Positions 13,119 through 26,100 of a DNA stretch of 64,000 nucleotides are shown piece by piece; within the stretch, counting starts at the first letter, position 1, and every line of letters starts with the position of its first letter. A model generated the notes under the pieces. The model saw only the letters and a list, made by a program, of their open reading frames with translations, did no database searches and was not told the DNA's origin. The position numbers and the translations under genes were made by a program. The stretch is taken from contig CATKHW010000558.1 of NCBI GenBank assembly GCA_949752795.1, forward strand, positions 62,001 to 126,000. Direction: 5' to 3'. Source of the DNA: Hyperoodon ampullatus (taxonomy: Eukaryota > Chordata > Mammalia > Artiodactyla > Ziphiidae).

Positions 13119-16100
13119 TTAACCTCGTCATCACAAGGCTCTGTGACCATTGTCACCACAGTGCTCCATGAACTTTTCATCACAATGCTCTGTGACCGTT
13201 GTTATCACAATGTTCCATGAATTTGTCAGCACAATGCTCCATGACCCTTGTCATCACAATGCTCCATGCGCTTCTCAGCACAATGCTCCATGACCCCTGT
13301 CATCAAAATGCGCAATGCAATTGTCAACACAATGCTCCACAGCCTTGTCATCACAATGCTCCATAAACCTTGTCATCACAATGCTCCATAAAACTTGTCA
13401 TCACAATGCTCCATGCACTTCTCATCAAAATGCTTTCTCACCACTTATATCACAATGTTCCATCAGTAGTCATCACAATACTCCCTCACCACTGTCATCA
13501 CAATTTTCCATGACCTCTGTCATCACAATGCCACATGCCATATCATCACAATGCTCCATGACCCCTGACATCAAAATGTTCCATATCCTCTGTCATCAGA
13601 ATGCTCCATCACCCTTTTCATCACAATGCTCCAAGACCCCTGACATAACAATATTCCATAACCACTGTCATCAAAATGTTCCATGACCCTTTTCATCAAA
13701 TTGCTCCATGACCCTGTCATCACAATGCACCATGTCCATCATCATAATGCTTCATGCTATTGTCATCACAATGAAATCAATATGCTCCATGACCTCTGTC
13801 ATGAACATGCACCAAACCCTTGTGATCACAATGTTCCATAACCATTGTCATCACAATGCACCATGACGCTCATCATCACAATTATCCATGGTCTTCTCAT
13901 CACAGTGCTCCATGACCTTTGTCATCACAACGCTCAATACACTTGTCATCACAATGCTCCCTGACACTTGTCATCAGTATGCTCCTTGAACCCTGTCATG
14001 ACAAGGCTCCATTCCTTTTTCATCACAATGATCCATACCATTTTCATCACAATGCTCCAAGACCCATGTAATCACAATGCTCCATGACCTTTAATCACAA
14101 AGCTCCATGATGCATGTCATCAGAATGCTCCATGGCTTTCTCATCACATTGCTCCATGTCCTTGTCATCACAGTACTCCAAGACCCTTGCCATCTCAATG
14201 TTCCGTGACTCCATTCATCACAAGGCTTCATGACATTTGTCATCACAATGTTCCATGTCCTCGTCACACAGGGCTCTGTGACATTTCTCACCACAATGCT
14301 CCATGAACTTTTCATCACAGTGCTCTGTGATCCTTGTCATCACCATGCTCCATACCTTTGTCAACACAATGCTCCATGACCCTTGTCATCACAATGCTCC
14401 ATGCGCTTGTGAGCACAATGCTCCACAACCCATGTCATCACAATGCGCCATGCACTTGTCATCAAAATGCTCCACATCCTTGTCATTACAGTGCTCCAAA
14501 AACCTTGTCATCACAATGCTTCATGCACTTCTCATTAAAATGCTCTCTCCCCCCTGTCATCACAATGTTCCATGATCCGTGTCATGACAATGCTACATGA
14601 CCTTATCATCACAATGCTCCATGAACCCTGACATCACAAAGTCCCATAACACGTGTCATCAAAATGCTCCATGACCCTTTTCATCACAATCCTCCATGAC
14701 CCCTGACATCACAATGTTCCATAACCCCTGTCATCAAAATGTTCCATGACACTTTTCATCAAATTGCTCCATGACCCTGTCATCAAAATTCTCCCTGCCC
14801 TTCTCATCACAATGCACCACGACCTTGTCATCAAAATGCTCCATGAACTTTGTCATCACAAACTCCATGACCCTTGGCATCACAATGCTCCATGCCATTT
14901 TCATCACAATGTTTCATAACCCCTGTAATCACAATGCTCCATGCACATTTTCATCAGAATGCTCCATGAGATTGTCATCACAAGGCTCCAACGTTTTCTC
15001 ATCACAATGTCCCAGGACCTTGTCATCACAGTGCCCCATTACCCTGTCATCACAATATTCCATGAACATTTTCAGCCCAATGCTCCATGACCTTCTTATC
15101 ACAATGCTCCATGATCCTGTCATCACAGTGCTCCAACACCACTGTCTTCACAGAGCTCCATGACCACTGACAACACAATGATATGGGAATCTTGTATTCA
15201 AAATGCTCCATGACCCTTGTCATCACAATGCTCCATGCCCTTGTCATCACAGTGCTCCATGAAGCCTCTCATCACATTGCTCCATGCCCTTGTCATTACA
15301 AACCTCTATGATCCATGTATCACAGTGTTCGGTGCCCTTGTCTTCACAATGCTCTATGCCCACTCTCATCACAGTAATCCATGAAAGTTTTCAGACCAAT
15401 GATCGATGCCCTTGTCATCACAATCCTCCATTGCCCATGTCATAACCATGCTCCATGAACCCTGCCATCACAATGCTCTACGGTCTTGTCATCACAAGGA
15501 TCCAATACCCCTGTAATCACAATGCTCCATGCCCCTTTTCATCAGAATGGTCCATGAGAATTGTCACCAAAAGGCTCCATGGTCTTCTCATCAAAATATT
15601 CCAGTACCTTGTAATCACACTGGTCCATCCCCACTTCATCAAAAGGCTCTGTGAAATTTGTCACCACAATGCTCCATGAAAATTTCATCACAATGCTCTT
15701 TTACCCATGTCTTCACTATGCTCCATGCCTTTGTCAGCACAATGCTCCATGATGCTTGTCATCACAATGCTCGATACGCTTCTCATCACAATGCTCCATG
15801 CCCTTGTCATTACAATTCTCCATGACACATGTATCAAGTGTTCCGTGCACTAGTCATCACAATGCTCCATGCCGAATCTCATCACAATAATCCATGAAAT
15901 TTTCAGACCAATGTTCCATGCCCTTGTCATCACAATGCTCCATTACCCCTGTCATAACAATGCTCCATGACCCCTGCCATCACAATGTTCCACGGCCTTG
16001 TCATCCAAAGCTCCATGACCCTTGTCATCATAGTGCTCCAAGACCTCTGTAATCACAATGCTCCATGCCCTTGTCGTCACAATGATTCATGACGCATGTC

Positions 16101-17015
16101 ATCAGAATGCTCCATTGTCTTCTCATGAAAATGCTCCATTCCCTTGTCATCATAATGCTCCAGGAACCCTGGATTCACAATGCTCCATGCCCCTTGTCAT
16201 TACAGTGCTCCATGACGCTCGTCATCACAATTATCCGTGATCTTCTCATCACAATGCTCCACGGTCTTGCCATCACAATGCTCCATGCCCTGGTCATCAC
16301 AATGCTCCATGTCCCATGTCATCAAAATTCTCCACGTCCTTGTCATCACAATGCTCCATGACACTTCTTATCACAATGTTACATGATCTTGTCATCACAA
16401 TTCTCCATGCACTTGTCATCGGAATGCTCTATGATCCCTGTCATAGCAAGCTCCATGAGCTTTTCATCACAATGCTTCACAACATTGTCATCAAAATTCT
16501 CAATGGCCCTTGTCATCACAATGCTCCATGCCCTTGTCATCACAATGCTCCATGACCTTTGTCATCACAATTTTCCAAGCCCTTGTCATCAAAATGCTCC
16601 ATTACCTTTGTCATCACAATCCTCCATGACACTTGGTTTCAGAATGATCCATGCCATTGTCATCATAATGGACAGTGACATATGTCATCACAATGCTCCC
16701 TGACACCTGTCTTCACAATACTCCATAACCTTGTCATCACAATGTTCCATGCCCTTGTCATCACAATGCACCATGCCCACTGTCATCACAATTATCCATG
16801 AAACATGTCAGACCAATGTTTCATGCCCCTGTCATCACAATGCTCCATGCCCTTGTCATCACAATGCTCCATGACACCGGTCATCACAATGCTTCATGAC
16901 TTTTGTCATCACAATGTTCCATGCCCTCGTCACACAAGGCTCTGTGACCTTTGTCACCACAATGCTCCATGTCCTTGTCATCACAAAGCTCCATGACGCA
17001 TGTCATCAGAATGCT
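13119..17015 (-). repeat. large duplication in block B, copy 1
   Basis: This stretch matches 19210-23106 base for base apart from roughly a dozen substitutions noticed by eye (for example near 13640, 15113, 15144, 15251, 15334, 16493, 16534 and 16914). The offset is a constant 6,091 bp with no indels seen. It is far more similar than any other two stretches of minisatellite in the window. Its left edge is exactly the junction with the truncated composite monomer. The right edge is blurred because both copies continue into homologous but diverged minisatellite after about 17015. Confidence 0.9.
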
Positions 17016-19209
17016 CCATGGCCTTCTCATCACCATGCTCCATGCCCTTGTCATCACAATGCTCCAACAGCCCTGTAATCACAATGCTCCATGCCCCTTT
17101 TCATCTCAATGCCCCATGAACCCTGTCATCACAATGCACCATGTCCATCACCATAATATTTCATGCTATTGTCATCACAATGAAATCAAAACGCTCAATG
17201 ACCACTGTCATTACAATGCACCAAACCCTTCTGATCACAATGTTCCATAACAACTTATCATCACAACGCCCCATGAGGCTGGTCATCACAATTATCCATG
17301 GACTTCTTATCACAATGCTCCATGATCTTTGTCATCACAATGCTCAATATACTTATCATCACAATGCTCACTGACATTTGTCATCAGTATGCTCCTTGAA
17401 CCCTGTCATGACAAGGCTCCATGTATTTTTCATCAGAATGATCCATTCCCTTTTCATCACAATGCTCCAAGACCCCTGTAATCACAATGTTCCATGTCCT
17501 TGTCATCACAAAGCTCCATGACGCATGTCATCAGAATGCTCCATTGCTTTCTCATCACAATACTCCATGCCCTTGTCATCACAATGCTTCAAAACCCCTG
17601 CAATCTCAATGCTCCATGCACCATTTCATCAGTATGCTCCATGACCCTTGTCATCACAAGGCTCCATGGCCCTCTCATCACAATGCTCCAGGACCTTCTC
17701 ATCACATTGCACCATTCCCTTCTCATGACAATGCTCCATGACCCCTGTCATCACAGTACTCCATGAATAATTTCAGCCAAATGCTCCATGACCTTCTCAT
17801 CACAGAGCTCCATGACCCATGTCATCACAATGCTACATGACCACAGTCATCAAAATGATCCATGCCACTTGTCATCAGAATGTTCCATGTGCTTGTCATC
17901 CCAATGCTCCATGACCCCTGTAATCAAAATGCTCCTTGACGCTTGGCGTCACAGAGCTCCATGACACTTGTCATCACCATTCTCCATGCCTTTTTCAGCA
18001 AAATGCTACATGACCTTGTCATCACAATGCTCCATGCAGTTGTCATCACAATTCTCCTTTACCAGTGTCATCACAATCCTCCGTGACTCTTGGGATCACA
18101 TTGCTTCATGCCCTTGTCATCACAATGCTCCATGATTCTTCAAATCAAAATGATCCATGACCTGTGTCATCACAATGCTCCAAACTCTTGTGATCACAAT
18201 GTTCCATAACAATTGTCATCACAACGCTCCATGATGCCTGTCATCACAATACTCCATGCCCTTGTCATCAAAATGCTCCATGAACTTTGTCATCACAATG
18301 CTCAATACACTTGTCATCACAATGCTCCCTGACACTTTTCGTCAGAATGCTCCTTGAAACCTGTCATGAAAAGGCTCCATGCCTTTTTCATCACAATGCT
18401 CCATGCCCTTTTCCTCACAATGCTCCATGCCATTGTCATCACAATACTCCACAAGCTTGTCATCAGAATGCTCCATGACCCTTGTCATCACAATGCTCCA
18501 TGATCCCTGTCATCACAATGCTCCATGACACCTGTCATCACAATGCTCCATGCCCCTTGTCATTGCAGTGCTCCATGACGCTCGTCATCAAAATTATCCA
18601 TGGTCTTCTCATCACAATGCTCCACGGTCATGCCATCACAGTGCTCCAAGACACTTCTCATCACAATGTTACATGCTCTTGTCATCACAGTTCTCCATGC
18701 ACTTGTCATCGCAATGCTCCATGACCCCTGCCATAGCAAACTCCATGTGCTTTTCATCAAAATGCTTCAGGAACTTGTCATCAAAATTCTCAATGGCCCT
18801 TGTCATCACAATCCTCCATGCCCTAGTCATCAAAATGCTCCATGACCCTTGTCATCACAATGCTCCAAACCCCTGCCATCACAATGCTCCATTAACTTTG
18901 TCATCTCATTCCTACATGACACTTGGCTTCACAATACTCCATGCCATTGTCATCACAATGGACCATGACATATGTCATTACATGCCCCCAGACCCCTGTC
19001 TTCACAGTACTCCATGACCTTCTCATCACAATGCTCCATGCTCTTCTCATCAGAATGTGCCTTGCCCACTGTCATCACAATAAACAATGAAATTTGTCAG
19101 ACCAATGCACCATGCCCCTGTCATCACAATGCTCCATACCGTTGTCATCACAATGTTCCGTGACTCCAGTCATCACAATGCTTCATGACCTTTGTCATCA
19201 CAACGGTAC
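17016..19209 (-). repeat. minisatellite between the two duplication copies
   Basis: About 2.2 kb of ordinary minisatellite lies here, with divergence typical of the window. It ends in TCATCACAACGGTAC immediately before copy 2. That ending matches the usual higher-order context seen elsewhere (TCATCACAATGGTCC before a CCTCGTCA monomer, for example near 16910, 31375 and 39655). Copy 2 therefore appears to sit in its native place. A 283-bp higher-order landmark with the AATGAAATCA variant monomer occupies about 16951-17250. Confidence 0.85.
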
Positions 19210-22200
19210 TTAACCTCGTCATCACAAGGCTCTGTGACCATTGTCACCACAGTGCTCCATGAACTTTTCATCACAATGCTCTGTGACCGTTGTTATCACA
19301 ATGTTCCATGAATTTGTCAGCACAATGCTCCATGACCCTTGTCATCACAATGCTCCATGCGCTTCTCAGCACAATGCTCCATGACCCCTGTCATCAAAAT
19401 GCGCAATGCAATTGTCAACACAATGCTCCACAGCCTTGTCATCACAATGCTCCATAAACCTTGTCATCACAATGCTCCATAAAACTTGTCATCACAATGC
19501 TCCATGCACTTCTCATCAAAATGCTTTCTCACCACTTATATCACAATGTTCCATCAGTAGTCATCACAATACTCCCTCACCACTGTCATCACAATTTTCC
19601 ATGACCTCTGTCATCACAATGCCACATGCCATATCATCACAATGCTCCATGACCCCTGACATCAAAATGTTCCATATCCTCTGTCATCAGAATGCTCCAT
19701 CACCCTTTTCATCACAATGTTCCAAGACCCCTGACATAACAATATTCCATAACCACTGTCATCAAAATGTTCCATGACCCTTTTCATCAAATTGCTCCAT
19801 GACCCTGTCATCACAATGCACCATGTCCATCATCATAATGCTTCATGCTATTGTCATCACAATGAAATCAATATGCTCCATGACCTCTGTCATGAACATG
19901 CACCAAACCCTTGTGATCACAATGTTCCATAACCATTGTCATCACAATGCACCATGACGCTCATCATCACAATTATCCATGGTCTTCTCATCACAGTGCT
20001 CCATGACCTTTGTCATCACAACGCTCAATACACTTGTCATCACAATGCTCCCTGACACTTGTCATCAGTATGCTCCTTGAACCCTGTCATGACAAGGCTC
20101 CATTCCTTTTTCATCACAATGATCCATACCATTTTCATCACAATGCTCCAAGACCCATGTAATCACAATGCTCCATGACCTTTAATCACAAAGCTCCATG
20201 ATGCATGTCATCAGAATGCTCCATGGCTTTCTCATCACATTGCTCCATGTCCTTGTCATCACAGTACTCCAAGACCCTTGCCATCTCAATGTTCCGTGAC
20301 TCCATTCATCACAAGGCTTCATGACATTTGTCATCACAATGTTCCATGTCCTCGTCACACAGGGCTCTGTGACATTTCTCACCACAATGCTCCATGAACT
20401 TTTCATCACAGTGCTCTGTGATCCTTGTCATCACCATGCTCCATACCTTTGTCAACACAATGCTCCATGACCCTTGTCATCACAATGCTCCATGCGCTTG
20501 TGAGCACAATGCTCCACAACCCATGTCATCACAATGCGCCATGCACTTGTCATCAAAATGCTCCACATCCTTGTCATTACAGTGCTCCAAAAACCTTGTC
20601 ATCACAATGCTTCATGCACTTCTCATTAAAATGCTCTCTCCCCCCTGTCATCACAATGTTCCATGATCCGTGTCATGACAATGCTACATGACCTTATCAT
20701 CACAATGCTCCATGAACCCTGACATCACAAAGTCCCATAACACGTGTCATCAAAATGCTCCATGACCCTTTTCATCACAATCCTCCATGACCCCTGACAT
20801 CACAATGTTCCATAACCCCTGTCATCAAAATGTTCCATGACACTTTTCATCAAATTGCTCCATGACCCTGTCATCAAAATTCTCCCTGCCCTTCTCATCA
20901 CAATGCACCACGACCTTGTCATCAAAATGCTCCATGAACTTTGTCATCACAAACTCCATGACCCTTGGCATCACAATGCTCCATGCCATTTTCATCACAA
21001 TGTTTCATAACCCCTGTAATCACAATGCTCCATGCACATTTTCATCAGAATGCTCCATGAGATTGTCATCACAAGGCTCCAACGTTTTCTCATCACAATG
21101 TCCCAGGACCTTGTCATCACAGTGCCCCATTACCCTGTCATCACAATATTCCATGAACATTTTCAGCCCAATGCTCCATGACCTTCTTATCACAATGCTC
21201 CATGACCCTGTCATCACAGTGCTCCAACACCACTGTCATCACAGAGCTCCATGACCACTGACAACACAATGATATGGGAATCTTGTATTCAAAATGCTCC
21301 ATGACCCTTGTCATCACAATGCTCCATGCCCTTGTCATCACAATGCTCCATGAAGCTTCTCATCACATTGCTCCATGCCCTTGTCATTACAAACCTCTAT
21401 GATCCATGTATCACAGTGTTTGGTGCCCTTGTCTTCACAATGCTCTATGCCCACTCTCATCACAGTAATCCATGAAAGTTTTCAGACCAATGATCGATGC
21501 CCTTGTCATCACAATCCTCCATTGCCCATGTCATAACCATGCTCCATGAACCCTGCCATCACAATGCTCTACGGTCTTGTCATCACAAGGATCCAATACC
21601 CCTGTAATCACAATGCTCCATGCCCCTTTTCATCAGAATGGTCCATGAGAATTGTCACCAAAAGGCTCCATGGTCTTCTCATCAAAATATTCCAGTACCT
21701 TGTAATCACACTGGTCCATCCCCACTTCATCAAAAGGCTCTGTGAAATTTGTCACCACAATGCTCCATGAAAATTTCATCACAATGCTCTTTTACCCATG
21801 TCTTCACTATGCTCCATGCCTTTGTCAGCACAATGCTCCATGACGCTTGTCATCACAATGCTCGATACGCTTCTCATCACAATGCTCCATGCCCTTGTCA
21901 TTACAATTCTCCATGACACATGTATCAAGTGTTCCGTGCACTAGTCATCACAATGCTCCATGCCGAATCTCATCACAATAATCCATGAAATTTTCAGACC
22001 AATGTTCCATGCCCTTGTCATCACAATGCTCCATTACCCCTGTCATAACAATGCTCCATGACCCCTGCCATCACAATGTTCCACGGCCTTGTCATCCAAA
22101 GCTCCATGACCCTTGTCATCATAGTGCTCCAAGACCTCTGTAATCACAATGCTCCATGCCCTTGTCGTCACAATGATTCATGACGCATGTCATCAGAATG

Positions 22201-23106
22201 CTCCATTGTCTTCTCATGAAAATGCTCCATTCCCTTGTCATCATAATGCTCCAGGAACCCTGGATTCACAATGCTCCATGCCCCTTGTCATTACAGTGCT
22301 CCATGACGCTCGTCATCACAATTATCCGTGATCTTCTCATCACAATGCTCCACGGTCTTGCCATCACAATGCTCCATGCCCTGGTCATCACAATGCTCCA
22401 TGTCCCATGTCATCAAAATTCTCCACGTCCTTGTCATCACAATGCTCCATGACACTTCTTATCACAATGTTACATGATCTTGTCATCACAATTCTCCATG
22501 CACTTGTCATCGGAATGCTCTATGATCCCTGTCATAGCAAGCTCCATGAGCTTTTCATCACAATGCTTCACAACATTGTCATGAAAATTCTCAATGGCCC
22601 TTGTCATCACAATGCTCCATGCCCTTATCATCACAATGCTCCATGACCTTTGTCATCACAATTTTCCAAGCCCTTGTCATCAAAATGCTCCATTACCTTT
22701 GTCATCACAATCCTCCATGACACTTGGTTTCAGAATGATCCATGCCATTGTCATCATAATGGACAGTGACATATGTCATCACAATGCTCCCTGACACCTG
22801 TCTTCACAATACTCCATAACCTTGTCATCACAATGTTCCATGCCCTTGTCATCACAATGCACCATGCCCACTGTCATCACAATTATCCATGAAACATGTC
22901 AGACCAATGTTTCATGCCCCTGTCATCACAATGCTCCATGCCCTTGTCATCACAATGCTCCATGACACCGGTCATCACAATGCTTCATGACTTTTGTCAT
23001 CACAATGGTCCATGTCCTCGTCACACAAGGCTCTGTGACCTTTGTCACCACAATGCTCCATGTCCTTGTCATCACAAAGCTCCATGACGCATGTCATCAG
23101 AATGCT
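19210..23106 (-). repeat. large duplication in block B, copy 2 (probable source copy)
   Basis: This is the partner of 13119-17015 at a fixed 6,091-bp offset. The left flank (19180-19209) is normal satellite context, whereas the left flank of copy 1 is a truncated composite monomer, so copy 2 is more likely the source. Beyond about 23106 the two sequences diverge. At that point copy 1 reads CATGGCCTTCTCATCACC and copy 2 CATTGCCTTCTCATCACA, and they follow different higher-order variants afterwards. Confidence 0.88.
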
Positions 23107-26100
23107 CCATTGCCTTCTCATCACAATGCTCCTTGCCCTTGTCATCACAATGCTTCAAAACCCCTGAAATCACAATGCTCCATGCACCTTTTCATCAGAA
23201 TGCTCCATGACACTTTTCATCAAAATGCTCCATGACCCATGACATCACAATGTTCCATAACACCTGTCATCAAAATGATCCATGACAATTTTCATCAATT
23301 TGCTCCATGACCTTGTCATCACAATTCTCCCTGCCCTTCTAATCCCAATGCACCACGACCTTGTCATCAAAATGCTCCATGACATTTGTCATCACAAAGA
23401 TCCATGACCCTTGGCATCACAATGCTCCGTGCCATTTCATCACAATGCTACATGAAACTTCTCATCACATTGCTCCATGCCCTTGTCAGCACAATGCTCC
23501 ATGACGCTTGTCATCACAATGCTCGATACTCTTCTCATCACAATGCTCCATGTCCTTGTCACTACAATCCCCCATGACACAGGTATCACAGTGTTCCGTG
23601 CCCTAGTCATCACAATGCTCCATGCCGAATCTCATCACAATAATCCATGAAATTTTCAGACTAATGTCCCATGCCCTTGTCATCACAATGCTCCATTACC
23701 TCTGTCATAACAATGCTCCATTACACTGCCATCACAATATTCCACGGCCTTGTCATCAAAGGCTCCCTGACCCTTGTCATCACAGTTCTCCAAGACCCCT
23801 GTAATCACAATGCTCCATTCCTTTTTCGTCACAATGATTCATGACGCATGTCATCAGAATGCTCCATTGCCTTCTCATCACAATGCTCCATGCCCTTGTA
23901 ATCACAATGCTCCAAGACCCCTGTAATCACAATGCTCCATGCCCCTATTCATCAGAATGCTAGATGAGACTTGTCATCACAAGACTCCATGGTTTTCTCA
24001 TCACACCGCTCCAGGACCTTGTCACCACAATGCTCCATTCCCTTGTCATCACATTGCTCCTTGACCCCTGTCATCACAATACTCCATGAACATTTTCAGC
24101 CCAATGCTCCATGACCTTCCAATCACAATGCTCCATGACACTTGTCATCACATTGCTCCATGACCCCTCTCATCACAATGCTCCATGTACCATGTCATCA
24201 CAATTCTCCACGTCTTTGTCATCACAATGCTCCATGACCCTTCTTATCACAATGTTACATGATCTTGTCATCACAATTCTCCATGCACTTGTCATTGCAA
24301 TGCTCTATGTCCCCTCTTGTAGCAAGCTCCATGCGTTTGTCATCACAATGCTTCACAACGTTGTCATCAAAATTCTCAATGGCCCTTGTCATCACAATGA
24401 TCCATGCCCTTGTCATCACAATGCTCCATGACCATTTTCATCACAATGTCCCAAGACCTTGTGATCAAAATGCTCCATCACCTTTGTCATCTCAATCCTC
24501 CATGACACTTGGTATCACAATGCTCCATGCCATTGTCATCACAATGGACAATGACACATGTCATCACAATGCTCCCTGACACCTGTCTTCACAATACTCC
24601 ATGAACTTGTCATCACAATGTTCCATGCCCTTCTCATCACTATGCTCCAAGACCACTGTAATCACAATACTCCATGCCCCTTGTCATTACAGTGCTCCAT
24701 GACGCTCGTCATCACAATTATCCGTGATCTTCTCATCACAATGCTCCATGGTCTTGCCATCACAATGTTCCATGCCCTGGTCATCACAATGCTCCATGTC
24801 CCATGTCATCACAATTCTCCACGTCCTTGTCATCACAATGCTCCATAACACTTCTTATCACAATGTTACATGATCTTTTCATCACAATTCTCCAGGCACT
24901 TGTCATCGCAATGCTCTAGGACCCCTGGCATAGCAGACTCCATGCGCTTGTCATCACAATGCTTCACGATGTTGTCATCTAAATTCTCAATGGCCCTTGT
25001 CATCACAATGCTCCATGACCCTTGTCATCACAATGTCCCAAGCCCTTGTCATCAAAATGCTCCATTACCTTTGTCATCACAATCCTCCATGACACTTGGT
25101 ATCAAAATGCTCCATGCCATTTTCATCACAATGGACAATGACATATGTCATCACCATGCTCCCTGACACCTGTCTTCACAGTACTCCATGACCTTGTCAT
25201 CACAATGTTCCATGCCCTTGTCATCACAATGTTCAATGCCCACTCTCATCACAATAATCCATTAAACTTTTCAGACCAATGTTCCATGCCGCTGTCCTCA
25301 CAAGGCTCCATGCCCTTGTCATCACAATGCTCCATGACCCCTGTCATCACAATGCTCCGTGACTCCAGTCATCACAATGCTTCATGACCTTTGTCATCAC
25401 AATGGTCCATGCCTTCGTCACAAAAGGTTCTGTGACCTTTGTCACCACAAAGCTCCATATCCTTGTCATCACAATTTTCCATGCCCACTGTCATCACAAT
25501 AATCCATGAAACTTTTCAGACCAATGATCCATGCCTTCTTCACACAAGGATCTGTGATCTTTGTCACCACAATGCTCCATGAAATCTTCATCACAATGCT
25601 CTGTGTCCCTTGTTATCATAATGCTCTATGCCTTTGTCAGCACAATGCTCCATGACACTTTTCATCAAAATGCTCCATGCGCTTGTCAGCACAATGCTCC
25701 ATGAAAAATGTCATCACAATGCGCCATGCGCTTTTCATCACAATGCTCCACATCCTTTTCATCGCTATGCTCCATAACAATTGTCATCGCAATGCTCCAT
25801 TTACTTCTCATCAAAATGCTCTCTCACCACATATATGACAATGTTCCATCACTAGTCTTCACAATACTCCCTCACCCCTGTCATCACAATGTTCCATGAC
25901 TGCTGTCATCACAATGCTACATGCACTTATCATCACAATGCTCCATGACTCCTGACATCACAATATTCCATAACCCCTGTAATCAAAATGCTCCATGACC
26001 ATTTTCATCACAAAGCTACATGACCCCTGACATCACAGTGTTCTATAACACCTGTCATCACAATGATCCATGTCCTTTTCATCAAAATGCTCTGTGACCC

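Noticed and set aside
13315..13686. Perfectly conserved 123-codon frame repeated at 19406-19777
   Set aside because: The identity comes from the 6,091-bp DNA duplication and extends equally through non-open sequence, so it does not indicate selection on a protein.
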